A DNA stretch of 64,000 nucleotides from Hyphomicrobiales bacterium. GTDB lineage: Bacteria; Pseudomonadota; Alphaproteobacteria; Rhizobiales; JACESI01. Both the position numbers and the translations under genes were made by a program. Numbering within the stretch: the first letter of the stretch is position 1; every line of letters begins with the position of its first letter. The stretch is taken from contig JBDWKL010000016.1 of NCBI GenBank assembly GCA_039973685.1, positions 62,001 through 126,000 of the forward strand, written 5' to 3'. The notes below the pieces were generated by a model. It did no database searches, was not told the DNA's origin, and saw only the letters and a list, made by a program, of their open reading frames with translations. Positions 8,926-17,448 of the stretch are shown piece after piece.

Positions 8926-9603
8926 ATGGCGACACAAGCCCCTCTCACCTATATCGCTAACTATTATGATAGCGTTCAAAAGAAAAATGCTGCTTTTCCT
9001 GAAGTTGCAGAATTTTGGCTTTCTGGATTTCGCCATATCACAGGCAAGAAGGTATTAAACCTTGGCTGCGGTCCGATGCTTTACGATAATATGCTTCGTT
9101 TTGGCGAAGCCCCTGAAGCCTATGTCGGCCTCGATCTTAATGCTGCTTCTTTTGAATTCTTGGAAAAGAGCGACCACCCAGCCTTAGTCGAAGCGCGCGC
9201 CAAAGCGGAAAGCATCTGCCCTGATATACAATTTATTGCCGGTGATGTTTTCGATCATATGGCAGACCTTGAAGGTCAATTTGATGCTGTTTTGGGTATC
9301 GGTTTCTTTGGCACCTTTGAGGGTCAACTGTTTGATGATTTGGTGGCTGCAACCCATCAAATGCTAAAACCAGATGGTCAGCTTTTAAAAATGACATGGC
9401 ACGGGGCACAGCGTAGTGCGCGTGAGACGGAAGACAAATTGAAATATCGCTATGACAATGAGATTGAACCGCCCGCTGAAGAGCTCGTCCGATTGATCGA
9501 AGCGCAGGGTTTTTCTGTCGCTGTAAATGACATTCTTGATTGCCCACCCAACACGGTTGGATGGGATAAGATTCAAATCGCAACATTCAACAAGCAAGCC
9601 TAA
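8926..9603 (+). CDS. Class I SAM-dependent methyltransferase of the NAS-like operon
   Basis: A 225-residue class I methyltransferase. The start ATG at 8926, one base after the previous stop, is preferred over an in-frame ATG inside that gene. Motif I is LNLGCGPMLYD at 44-54 and the acidic ribose-binding residue is D70 in YVGLDLN. The post-I region has FIAGDVFD, then FDAVLGIGFFGTF, and a motif III-like LKPDGQLLKMTWHG. I cannot assign the acceptor. Its place between NAS-like and acetyltransferase genes suggests it modifies the operon's small-molecule product, possibly by N-methylation; that is inference. Confidence 0.8.
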   Translation: MATQAPLTYIANYYDSVQKKNAAFPEVAEFWLSGFRHITGKKVLNLGCGPMLYDNMLRFGEAPEAYVGLDLNAASFEFLEKSDHPALVEARAKAESICPDIQFIAGDVFDHMADLEGQFDAVLGIGFFGTFEGQLFDDLVAATHQMLKPDGQLLKMTWHGAQRSARETEDKLKYRYDNEIEPPAEELVRLIEAQGFSVAVNDILDCPPNTVGWDKIQIATFNKQA

Positions 9604-9608
9604 GCACG

Positions 9609-10481
9609 ATGGAACAATCCAGACCTTCTTTTAATATTCATGATGGCGCCCCTGAGTTTGAAGCCTACCAAGCGCTAAGAACAAAGGTGGTTGGCAACAC
9701 TTATAATGTTTGCGCTGCGAAACAAGGGCTCGCAAACACAGACTTCTCCGTCCACGCGTTAGATGACGATAAGCTCGTGGGCTTTGCTCGTGTTATTAGT
9801 GATCGAGGTCTTTGGTACTATTTGACTGATGAGACCGTGGACACGGACCATCCTCAGCATGATCAAATCCAAGCCGCAATGATTGAAAATCTAGTCAATC
9901 AGTTTTACCAAACTGCCCCTTCAGGCGGTTACATGATGGCAATTACCGATAAGTCTGACCTTTACCAATCTGCTGGCCTGAAACTTCTTGATCCACCCGA
10001 GCGTGGATTTTGGGTGCGTCAAACTGAAGAACCAAATCCATTTCCAAAACCAAGCGACGATCTTGGGCCCGACTACGACGTCATCTATGAGATGGTGGAT
10101 GCAGAAACCTTTTTGAAGTTTCGCGAAATCGGTAACCTTGGCAAAAAAGACCTCGATGCAACCCGTGTCAGCATGGAGAAAACACCCTTTGCCGTGCAGG
10201 TTCTTTACAAGGGAGAATGCATTGCCTTTTGCCGGACAATGAATGATGGCGGGCTTAGCTATCACATGGCAGATGGCGTAGTGTTGCCCGACCATCAGGC
10301 AAGTGGTATTGGGAAGTTCTTTGTAACTCGACAAATTTACGAATTTTACAAAACATCGCCAGTCGGCGCCCATATGTTGGCGTTCACATGGGCAGGCGAG
10401 TTTGCGCTGAAAACTGGATTTGAAGAACTACCGGATAACTATGTTGGTCTTTGGGCTTGGCAACCCTTTGAGGCGACTTAG
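9609..10481 (+). CDS. Double GNAT-domain N-acetyltransferase-like protein
   Basis: A 290-residue protein built of two GNAT-fold halves (about 1-138 and 155-285). The halves echo each other: VGFARVISDRGLWYYL matches IAFCRTMNDGGLSYHM, and VNQFYQTAPSGGYMM matches IYEFYKTSPVGAHML. Only the second half keeps a canonical acetyl-CoA loop (HQASGIGKFF at 229-238). In the first half that position reads HPQHDQIQ, so it is probably inactive or structural. It follows the methyltransferase gene by 5 bp. Possible roles are acetylation of the operon product or self-resistance; the sequence does not decide. Confidence 0.75.
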   Translation: MEQSRPSFNIHDGAPEFEAYQALRTKVVGNTYNVCAAKQGLANTDFSVHALDDDKLVGFARVISDRGLWYYLTDETVDTDHPQHDQIQAAMIENLVNQFYQTAPSGGYMMAITDKSDLYQSAGLKLLDPPERGFWVRQTEEPNPFPKPSDDLGPDYDVIYEMVDAETFLKFREIGNLGKKDLDATRVSMEKTPFAVQVLYKGECIAFCRTMNDGGLSYHMADGVVLPDHQASGIGKFFVTRQIYEFYKTSPVGAHMLAFTWAGEFALKTGFEELPDNYVGLWAWQPFEAT

Positions 10482-10489
10482 GAGATAAT

Positions 10490-11167
10490 ATGCAGATTGA
10501 AGACAGCGCAAACCAAGAAGTAGCAAGCGATACCTTGCCAGAAAACCGGCAAGACCGTGTTGGCTGGGCGTATAAAGTTTCCGAAAAAACCGAGCGTGCT
10601 CGCGAACGTTTTGATGCTTGGGCTGAAGATTATGACCGTGATGTGCACGACCTTTATGGTTGGAATGGTCCTGATGCCACTAGCGATTTTGTTTTAAAGC
10701 ACGTTGCAAAAGACGCATCCATTTTGGATGCTGGTGCGGGCACCGGCCTAATGGGCGTTCTTCTGCGCGAGAACGGGTACCATGATTTAACAGGCACCGA
10801 TATTTCGCAAAAAATGCTCGACGTCGCGCGCACGAAGAATATCTATAAGCAAGATTTTCAAGCCGACCTCACCAAATCACTACCCTTGGATGATAGCTCC
10901 TTTGATTGCGTCGTATGCGTTGGGGTTAGTGGCTATATGGTTGCGCAGACCATCGGCGATTTCGTCCGTATTCTAAAACCATCTGGCCATATTATCTATA
11001 CAATCAGCGATAACCATTATTATGAACATGGCTATAGTGATGTTGTAGAAGCGCTCGCTTTATCAGGCGATATAAAGATTTTAGAAAAAGGCGAAGAATT
11101 TGCGGCCCTTCCAATTTCAGACCCGCACCACAAAGCGCGCGTGCATGTCTATAAAAAAATCGGATAG
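10490..11167 (+). CDS. Class I SAM-dependent methyltransferase, METTL27/WBSCR27-like
   Basis: A 225-residue methyltransferase closing the five-gene operon. It has an N-terminal helix with FDAWAEDYDRDV, motif I LDAGAGTGLMGVLL at 79-92, LTGTDISQKMLDVA, FDCVVCVGVSGYM and LKPSGHIIYTISD. The order resembles the METTL27-type group whose substrates are poorly known. A strong ribosome site AGGAGA lies just before the ATG, and it begins 8 bp after the GNAT gene. A convergent gene begins 39 bp downstream. A second methyltransferase in one small operon suggests two methylation steps or two acceptors. Confidence 0.78.
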   Translation: MQIEDSANQEVASDTLPENRQDRVGWAYKVSEKTERARERFDAWAEDYDRDVHDLYGWNGPDATSDFVLKHVAKDASILDAGAGTGLMGVLLRENGYHDLTGTDISQKMLDVARTKNIYKQDFQADLTKSLPLDDSSFDCVVCVGVSGYMVAQTIGDFVRILKPSGHIIYTISDNHYYEHGYSDVVEALALSGDIKILEKGEEFAALPISDPHHKARVHVYKKIG

Positions 11168-11206
11168 GCTTTCTACTCAATCTTTGAACATCGAGACTTT
11201 GGTAAC

Positions 11207-11992
11207 TTAGTCGCGGCGGAATATCACGCTGGAAAGCCAGCCTGTCAGCATCGCAATGATCACGCAGATAACACCGTAGAGATAACCATAGTTACGAGAG
11301 AAACTATAAGTTGCTTGTTCAAAGCCTGTTTTGCGGATGTTGATAGCGTGGGTTGAGCCGGAAACCAGCTCATTATCAAGCAACAAATAACTGCGAACTT
11401 GATGAATGCCAACAGGCACAAGTGGCGGAATTTGAATACGCGCTCTAAACAGATTATCGCCTAGAAACTCAACGCCGACATTTTGACGATAAAGCTGGTT
11501 TCCCATTTTCAGCCGTATAATGGCTTCACGAAATTCGCTTGTCTCTCCATGGGTCACGACATTGGAAATATCACCCATCTGCATATGGTTGAAGCCAACT
11601 TGCAAAGTCTTTAAAGCATCATCAAAGCCCGGCTTTTCCATATCAGCAGATGTCTGCATTAAATAGGATGATGGGATATCGCCAAACTCAACATTTTCTT
11701 TGTTGATCCAAATTCCAGCGGCCCGTTGCTTCTTGCGAACAACGCCTGGTTCTTTGGGACCTTCCATTACAATCACAACATCATAGCGCTCAAGGGTAAT
11801 TTCTTCGCCCGTATCGCCTGCCGGTTTTTGCATATCATTGATCGTACCAAAAATGACCAGTTCAGTGCCGTTGAAGTCTGATGTGATGAATACCGTCTCA
11901 TTTGTCAGACCGGTCACCAATTGCTGCGCACTGGCAGCCTGCATCCAAAGGCCAACAAACAAAGCAGCTATGATTTTCGCTATGCTGTTCAT
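11207..11992 (-). CDS. TIGR02186-type membrane-anchored periplasmic protein
   Basis: A 261-residue protein with a signal peptide (1-22, ending ASAQ), a long periplasmic beta-rich part, and a single C-terminal transmembrane helix (about 235-257) followed by a short basic tail. It matches the conserved alphaproteobacterial family of unknown function found next to TauE-type permeases; phrases such as VIFGTINDM and DVVIVMEGP fit. Its start overlaps the stop of the upstream TauE gene by one base (TAATG), so the two are translationally coupled. A role in organosulfur or sulfite-related export has been suggested only from this linkage. Confidence 0.75.
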   Translation of the reverse strand: MNSIAKIIAALFVGLWMQAASAQQLVTGLTNETVFITSDFNGTELVIFGTINDMQKPAGDTGEEITLERYDVVIVMEGPKEPGVVRKKQRAAGIWINKENVEFGDIPSSYLMQTSADMEKPGFDDALKTLQVGFNHMQMGDISNVVTHGETSEFREAIIRLKMGNQLYRQNVGVEFLGDNLFRARIQIPPLVPVGIHQVRSYLLLDNELVSGSTHAINIRKTGFEQATYSFSRNYGYLYGVICVIIAMLTGWLSSVIFRRD

Positions 11993-12924
11993 TAGTGCCC
12001 CCCAAACCCGATGGAGAACAATTCGCTCGGCGTCGCAATCAACTCATAGCCAAGCCGCACACAAACACCCAAGACGATCAGGGCAAGTAAAGCACGCAGT
12101 TGTTCACCTTTGAGCTTTTGGCCCGTGCGCGCACCGAATTGGGCACCAATCACACCACCAACCATCAAGATAAAGGCCAACATGACATCAACGGTGAAGT
12201 TTGAACCAGCTTGAATGATCGTCGTGAACATCGTCACGAACATAATTTGGAAGAGCGATGTGCCGATCACAACATTTGTCGGAACACGGAGTAGATAGAT
12301 CATAGCGGGAACCATGATGAAACCACCGCCCACACCCATGATCGCTGCCAAGACACCCACAAGTGCGCCAATCAACAAAACAGGAATTGCGCTAATATAA
12401 AGTTTAGACCGCTTAAACCGCATTTTAAACGGCAAGCCGTGGATCCAATTGTGCTGGCCCGGCATCTTGGCTTTTAACTGCTTACCAGCTTTTGCCGCCT
12501 GCGCAGATCGACGAATAAACCCAACGCTCTCATAAAGCATCAAGCTACCAATGGCGCCAAGAAAGCCGACATAGGCGAGTTTAATGATCAAATCGAGTTG
12601 ACCAATTTGCCTTAAGAAGCCGAAAAGTAAAACACCAAATAGCGAACCAACCAAGCCGCCTACAAGCAATAACCCGCCAAGCTTAAAATCAATACTTTTT
12701 CTGCGAAAGTGGACAAGCGCACCGGAGAAAGATGAGGCAACAATTTGGTTGGCTTCTGTCGCAACCGCCACGGCAGATGGAATGCCGGAAAAAATCAAAA
12801 GGGGCGTCATCAAAAAACCGCCACCAACGCCAAACATGCCCGACAAAAAACCCACAGCCGCACCCATGCCCAAAAAAATGAGCACATTCACCGGAAGCTC
12901 GGCAATCGGTAGATAAAGATACAT
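11992..12924 (-). CDS. TauE/SafE family sulfite/organosulfonate exporter
   Basis: A 310-residue polytopic membrane protein of the TauE/SafE (TSUP) family. Two repeat signatures typical of the family are visible: FLSGMFGVGGGFLMTPLL near the N-terminus and LAAIMGVGGGFIMVPAMIY in the second half, with a charged cytoplasmic linker between them. About eight membrane segments can be drawn. Family members move sulfite, sulfoacetate or related anions. It is upstream of and coupled to the TIGR02186 gene. The substrate cannot be told from sequence. Confidence 0.85.
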   Translation of the reverse strand: MYLYLPIAELPVNVLIFLGMGAAVGFLSGMFGVGGGFLMTPLLIFSGIPSAVAVATEANQIVASSFSGALVHFRRKSIDFKLGGLLLVGGLVGSLFGVLLFGFLRQIGQLDLIIKLAYVGFLGAIGSLMLYESVGFIRRSAQAAKAGKQLKAKMPGQHNWIHGLPFKMRFKRSKLYISAIPVLLIGALVGVLAAIMGVGGGFIMVPAMIYLLRVPTNVVIGTSLFQIMFVTMFTTIIQAGSNFTVDVMLAFILMVGGVIGAQFGARTGQKLKGEQLRALLALIVLGVCVRLGYELIATPSELFSIGFGGH

Positions 12925-13172
12925 GGACGCAGCCTTATAAACAGAGGCAAGTAGAAAACGTCGGGGATAGAGCCGTTAAAGACCCACAGCAAAGGCAAGT
13001 CAATACAGACATTAAAACTTTTAGCTTTCAAAGCCTTGCTATCTCGTTGCAATATCCATTTAACCACTCCAGATTGAAACTGGCTATATGCTTCATTGAC
13101 ATGTGGTGCCATACCGATGTGAATTCAAACGAATGATGAAATCACCGTACTCAACATCACGAAGGACCTGCC

Positions 13173-13367
13173 ATGCCGATTATTCGCGTTGAAATGCTAA
13201 AAGGCAGAACAACTGACCAAAAGCGCAAAATGGCGCAAGAGCTAACCCATGCTTTCATCAATACAGCCGGTGGCAATGCAGCAGCCGTTCAAGTGGTCAT
13301 CACTGATGTTGAAAAAGAAGATTGGTCTGCAGGCGGCGAACTTATGCTGGATAAATATCCAGACTAG
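13173..13367 (+). CDS. 4-oxalocrotonate tautomerase family protein
   Basis: A 64-residue member of the 4-OT tautomerase superfamily. Pro2, which becomes the N-terminal catalytic proline after Met removal, is present ([13 protein letters not shown]), as is the [10 protein letters not shown] helix. A ribosome site GAAGGA precedes the ATG. The terminal 4 bp overlap the convergent enolase-superfamily gene. The natural substrate is unknown; no aromatic degradation genes are nearby. Confidence 0.85.
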   Translation: MPIIRVEMLKGRTTDQKRKMAQELTHAFINTAGGNAAAVQVVITDVEKEDWSAGGELMLDKYPD

Positions 13368-14467
13368 CTAAAGCTCAATACCGGCTCACCCAAAACATCA
13401 AAAATTGGCTTGATACCCAAACCCGGTTCATTTGGTGCCGTCATACGACCGTTCACCCGTTGTGGCGCGTTTTCCGCAATTGTCACGGTTCCGTAACTAT
13501 TAAAGTCCGTCGCCGCAAAACAGAAGTCACTTGGTGTGGAGCGTGCTAAATGTGCGATAGCTGCCGTTGTGATGTCACCACCCCATGTGTCTTCGATAAT
13601 CATGGGAATACCCGATTCAACAGCCAAATCCCTCATCAGCTTTGCCCGCGTCAGACCGCCAACTTTTGATATTTTAAGATTGATTACATCCATCGCATCT
13701 TCGCTAAGGCCGCGCACCAAATTGCCCGCGTTATCAATTACCTCATCCAAAATAAATGGCCTTGCTGTTCGCCGCCTAATCGAGACGCATTCTTCATAGG
13801 TGAGGCAAGGCTGCTCAATATAAACATCCACATCAGCCACGGCGCTGACAACGCGGGCTGCTTCATGGCGGGTCCAGCCAGTATTGGCATCAGCAACCAG
13901 CGTATCTTGCGCGGACAAAACCTCCCGCGTGGCAAAAATGCGCTCAATATCATCATTGGCATTCCCACCAACCTTCAATTGAAACCGCGTATAGCCTTCA
14001 GACGAATAGGTCTTGATCTTCGCCGCCATCTCATCCGCACTTTGTTGGGAGATCGCGCGATAAAGCACAACGTCATCTTGAGCGGCTCCACCAAGCAAGG
14101 AATAAACGGGTTGGCCCGTCGCTTTGCCAAGCAAATCCCAACACGCAATATCCAAGGGTGCCTTAGCATAAGGATGTCCACGCAGAGCGGCGTCCATTGT
14201 TCGGTTGATTTCACCAAGATTAAGCGGGTCTTTGCCAATTAGATGTGGCGCAAGTTCTTGCAAGCCCGCCCGCACACCAATGGCGTAAGATGGCAAATAG
14301 GCAGAACCGAGCGGACAACATTCAGCGTATCCACTTAACCCTTCATCGGTGGTGATTTCCACAACCGTGCTATCAAACACCTCAACGAAATTACCATTAG
14401 ACCAGCTATAGCGGCCCTCTTTGAGAGGCAGATCAACTTGCCATGCTTTAATTGCGGTAATTTTCAT
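13364..14467 (-). CDS. Mandelate racemase/muconate lactonizing enzyme family protein, possibly hydroxyproline dehydratase-like
   Basis: A 367-residue enolase-superfamily enzyme. I chose the ATG giving [10 protein letters not shown] because a strong GGAGGGG ribosome site lies 3 bp upstream. It has the capping-domain phrase [20 protein letters not shown] and the barrel lysine motif FQLKVGG. Metal ligands are expected in [13 protein letters not shown] and LDEVIDN, followed by KISKVGGLT and EDTWGGDI. The MR-subgroup pattern resembles cis-3-hydroxy-L-proline dehydratases and related betaine epimerases, but superfamily specificity is hard to read by eye. Other possibilities are a dipeptide epimerase or sugar-acid dehydratase. 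Confidence 0.75.
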   Translation of the reverse strand: MKITAIKAWQVDLPLKEGRYSWSNGNFVEVFDSTVVEITTDEGLSGYAECCPLGSAYLPSYAIGVRAGLQELAPHLIGKDPLNLGEINRTMDAALRGHPYAKAPLDIACWDLLGKATGQPVYSLLGGAAQDDVVLYRAISQQSADEMAAKIKTYSSEGYTRFQLKVGGNANDDIERIFATREVLSAQDTLVADANTGWTRHEAARVVSAVADVDVYIEQPCLTYEECVSIRRRTARPFILDEVIDNAGNLVRGLSEDAMDVINLKISKVGGLTRAKLMRDLAVESGIPMIIEDTWGGDITTAAIAHLARSTPSDFCFAATDFNSYGTVTIAENAPQRVNGRMTAPNEPGLGIKPIFDVLGEPVLSFS

Positions 14468-14489
14468 CGACCCCTCCAAAAATTAGATA

Positions 14490-15236
14490 TTAAAAATCAT
14501 ACCCAACCGGTGGCACATCATGGGTCTTTTCCTTCGATTTGCATAGATCAGCGATCACACAATTGTGGCAATCTGGTTTGCGCGCTTTGCAGATGTAACG
14601 TCCGTGCAAAATGAGCCAGTGATGGGCGTGAAATTTGATGTCATCAGGGATGACCCGGTCAAAGGCGAGCTCGACATCTAAAGGCGTATTACCCGGCGCA
14701 ATCTTACAGCGATTACCAATGCGGAAAAGATGGGTATCAACGGCAATGGTGAGCTGGCCAAAGGCCATGTTCAGCACCACATTGGCCGTTTTACGACCAA
14801 CACCTGGTAAGGTCTCCATAATGTCACGGTCTGGCGGCACTTCGCTGTTATGATCATCAATCAACATTTGCGAGAGCTTGATGACGTTTTTTGCCTTCGC
14901 CTTATAAAGCCCAATCGTCTTGATGTGATCGCGAACTTTGTCTTCGCCAAGAGCCACCATCTCTTCAGGCGTTGTCGCGATCTTGAACAGTTCTTTCGTT
15001 GCTTTGTTCACACCAATATCTGTTGCCTGCGCAGAAAGCACCACAGCCACAAGCAAGGTATAAGTATTGACGTGATCAAGCTCGCCCTTTGGCTCTGGGT
15101 TTTGCTTTTCAAGCCGTTTGAAAATCCGACGAATTTCAGCCTCATTATAGGCACGGCGAGGCATGCGCTTTTTTTTCGGTGCAGCCTTGGTGCTTGCAGG
15201 CGTAGATTTTTTCATTTTTGGCTTGGCGTCTGTCAT
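14490..15236 (-). CDS. nth: Endonuclease III
   Basis: A 248-residue base-excision-repair glycosylase/AP lyase acting on oxidised pyrimidines. Visible are the helix-hairpin-helix LPGVGRKTANV with catalytic K149, catalytic D167 in VDTHLFRIGNR, and the 4Fe-4S ligands C216, C223, C226 and C232 (Cx6Cx2Cx5C). A lysine/alanine-rich N-terminal extension of about 25 residues is longer than in E. coli. It is divergent from the DUF2244 gene with 24 bp between starts. Confidence 0.95.
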   Translation of the reverse strand: MTDAKPKMKKSTPASTKAAPKKKRMPRRAYNEAEIRRIFKRLEKQNPEPKGELDHVNTYTLLVAVVLSAQATDIGVNKATKELFKIATTPEEMVALGEDKVRDHIKTIGLYKAKAKNVIKLSQMLIDDHNSEVPPDRDIMETLPGVGRKTANVVLNMAFGQLTIAVDTHLFRIGNRCKIAPGNTPLDVELAFDRVIPDDIKFHAHHWLILHGRYICKARKPDCHNCVIADLCKSKEKTHDVPPVGYDF

Positions 15237-15260
15237 CAGATTTCTATACTAGCAATTATT

Positions 15261-15773
15261 ATGGTTACAGATGTAAAGCCCTTAAGCGAAAACGGAAAGA
15301 GCAGTGAGCCGTTTGTGGAAATTTTCTCCGCAACGCTTAGGCCCTACCGTTCACTTAGCCAAAACGGTTTCATTATTTTGATGCTGCTTTTTGGTGGCAC
15401 GTGTTTTTGTATGGGCTTTTTCTATGTCATGGTTGGTGCATGGCCAGTCTTCGCATTTTTGGGCCTTGATGTACTGCTGCTTTATATCGCTTTTCGAGCC
15501 AATTATCTTTCAGCAAAAGCCTATGAAGAAATCATCGTGCGCCAAGATGCTCTGATTATTCGGCGCGTTTCTACTCGTGGGAAAACTCAGGAAATTATAT
15601 TCAATCCCTACTGGGTTAAACTCCATCTTTCACGCGATGAAGATGATATCGTCACGAAAATCTCCGTCACAGCGCGCGGCGAACGGGCAAGCCTTGGGCA
15701 GTTTCTAAATCCCGACGATAAGACCACCTTCGCTAAAGCCTTTAGCGCTGCATTGTTTGAAGCAAAACGATAA
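15261..15773 (+). CDS. DUF2244 membrane protein
   Basis: A 170-residue protein with two close transmembrane helices (about 37-56 and 60-80) between a cytoplasmic N-terminus and a C-terminal beta-rich domain. The phrases FSATLRPYRSLS and WVKLHL match the DUF2244 family of alphaproteobacteria. The start was set to the ATG giving MVTDVKPLSE; the open frame runs further upstream, but that part is antisense to nth. Function is unknown. Divergence from nth is conserved in many Rhizobiales, so a shared promoter is possible. Confidence 0.8.
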   Translation: MVTDVKPLSENGKSSEPFVEIFSATLRPYRSLSQNGFIILMLLFGGTCFCMGFFYVMVGAWPVFAFLGLDVLLLYIAFRANYLSAKAYEEIIVRQDALIIRRVSTRGKTQEIIFNPYWVKLHLSRDEDDIVTKISVTARGERASLGQFLNPDDKTTFAKAFSAALFEAKR

Positions 15774-15862
15774 GCGGGTGTAAAAGCCAGGATGTACAAG
15801 TTTCGGGTGGTGTTAAATTGTGCGGTTGAGTAGCCTTTCGCCACGTTGGAAAGGAATAGGCT

Positions 15863-16741
15863 ATGTCACAAATCTCAGCAGATATGGATCACTTAGATAA
15901 TTCGCTTGATTATGCTGTGGTAAGAGCCGCAATCGAATATTTGACTGAGAATGCAAAAGCGCAGCCAGACCTTGAAACACTGGCCAAAGCAATCGGTGAA
16001 GATCCGTTTTCCTTACAGAAGTTATTTAAACGTTGGGCCGGTATTTCGCCAAAGTCCTTCTTACAAGCCCTCACTCTGGACCACGCCAAACACATGCTCC
16101 GTGATGCCTCCAGCATTCTGGACACCTCTTATGAGGTTGGCCTTTCAAGTCCGGGCCGTTTGCACGATCTGTTTGTCTCCCACGAGGCCATGAGCCCCGG
16201 TGTTTATAAAGCCAAGGGTGGTGGCGTTTCGATTTATTGGGCGTTTCATCCCTCACCCTTCGGGTTAGCATTGGTGATGGTCACCGACCAAGGGCTCGCC
16301 GGCCTTGCCTTTTGCGACGAGGGTGAAGAAGCTGAAGCGTTTGAAGATATGGCCCGCCGTTGGCCGAATGCTAGCTACAATCAGGATAGTGCCAAAACCG
16401 CACCGTACCTTGCTCGTATATTCAGCCGTGAAGAATGGCAGCCAGACCAACCGCTACGAGTGGTTTTCATTGGTACCGATTTTGAAGTTCGTGTCTGGGA
16501 GACCTTACTCAAAATACCCTTCGGCAAAGCCACGACATATGGCGACATTGCCCTTCACTTGGATAAACCCAAAGGGGCAGCCCGTGCTGTGGGAACAGCC
16601 GTTGGCAAAAACCCAATTTCATTCGTTGTGCCTTGCCACCGCGTACTGGGGACAACGGGGAAACTATGTGGATATCACTGGGGATTAACCCGCAAACAAG
16701 CGATTTTAGGATGGGAAACTGGCGTCTCAACTGATGGCTAG
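15863..16741 (+). CDS. AraC-type HTH fused to O6-methylguanine-DNA methyltransferase
   Basis: A 292-residue fusion. Residues about 15-115 form an AraC-like helix-turn-helix domain. Residues about 125-285 form the Ogt-type suicide methyltransferase, with the acceptor C258 in VVPCHRVLG and a C-terminal GYHWGLTRKQAIL helix. The N-terminal zinc domain of true Ada, whose cysteine accepts methyl groups from phosphotriesters, is absent. It may therefore repair O6-alkylguanine and bind DNA but lacks the classical Ada switch. Its 3' end overlaps the convergent beta-barrel gene by 4 bp. Confidence 0.88.
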   Translation: MSQISADMDHLDNSLDYAVVRAAIEYLTENAKAQPDLETLAKAIGEDPFSLQKLFKRWAGISPKSFLQALTLDHAKHMLRDASSILDTSYEVGLSSPGRLHDLFVSHEAMSPGVYKAKGGGVSIYWAFHPSPFGLALVMVTDQGLAGLAFCDEGEEAEAFEDMARRWPNASYNQDSAKTAPYLARIFSREEWQPDQPLRVVFIGTDFEVRVWETLLKIPFGKATTYGDIALHLDKPKGAARAVGTAVGKNPISFVVPCHRVLGTTGKLCGYHWGLTRKQAILGWETGVSTDG

Positions 16742-17448
16742 AAGTGCTTTCTCAAGCCAAACGTTACATATTGCGCACCGCCTCTTGTATCGCTCACGAC
16801 ACCAAACGCCCCGGATCGGTGGTGCAGGCGGAGAGTTGCTTGGATGTCTCTTCGATCAGGCAAAGCAAATGTAATTTCTGGTGACAGAAAATGCAAAACT
16901 CTATCGCCCCCTGCAGCTCCACCTCTAGCCTCTTCAACCGCAGAAACGTCTGTTGCAATGCTCAAACCCGTATTAATAGCGATGCTTGTGTATAGGTACT
17001 TGTTCCAGAAAAAACCATCATATCGGATATAGGGCGCAATCCAAAACTCTTGCTCATCTTGAACACCAAATCGCTGAGCAGCGCCGATCTCTAATTCTAA
17101 GTGCACATGGTTTGCCAGTGTAAGAAAGCGCTTCGACGCAGTTACGGCAATCAAAAAATCATCATCGAATTCAATATCCGTAATTGACACTCGACCCGTC
17201 AAAGCATCGAACAGACCCGTTTCCAATAAAGCGCCGCCGTATATACCAACCGCACAATTACCATCGCAGGGGGTTAGTAAGCCGTGCCATTCAGGTTTAA
17301 AATACCCCTTAGCCCGCTCACTGAATGATTGTGCAAATGCGGCATGAGACCAACCCATGAATAGCAACACGCAAATACATGCATACAAACGTCGCAAATC
17401 TAGACACTCCAGAACTCCTTTACAGTTAATTTCTGTAACACAGCACAA
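16738..17448 (-). CDS. Outer-membrane beta-barrel, lipid A deacylase (PagL)-like
   Basis: A 236-residue exported protein. A signal peptide runs to AFAQ at about residue 39; the first 17 residues look spurious, and a TTG start near residue 18 preceded by GGAG is plausible. The rest alternates polar and hydrophobic residues as in a small outer-membrane barrel and ends in F (GLRKHF), the usual last aromatic residue. Near the C-terminus LRLHHRSGAFG recalls the His-X-Ser catalytic motif of PagL lipid A 3-O-deacylases. Assignment is moderate; a generic acyloxyacyl-hydrolase-type barrel is the fallback. Confidence 0.6.
   Translation of the reverse strand: MCCVTEINCKGVLECLDLRRLYACICVLLFMGWSHAAFAQSFSERAKGYFKPEWHGLLTPCDGNCAVGIYGGALLETGLFDALTGRVSITDIEFDDDFLIAVTASKRFLTLANHVHLELEIGAAQRFGVQDEQEFWIAPYIRYDGFFWNKYLYTSIAINTGLSIATDVSAVEEARGGAAGGDRVLHFLSPEITFALPDRRDIQATLRLHHRSGAFGVVSDTRGGAQYVTFGLRKHF

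Noticed and set aside
7207-11167. Calling the operon a staphylopine/pseudopaline (cnt) locus
   Set aside because: No opine dehydrogenase, histidine racemase, ABC or TonB transporter, or EamA exporter is adjacent; only the NAS-like part matches.
12925-13172. Riboswitch upstream of the TauE gene
   Set aside because: No conserved riboswitch core such as SAM, cobalamin or TPP elements was recognised in the 248-bp gap.
14850-15260. Forward extension upstream of the DUF2244 gene
   Set aside because: It is antisense to nth and not family-like; the DUF2244 homology begins after the ATG at 15261.
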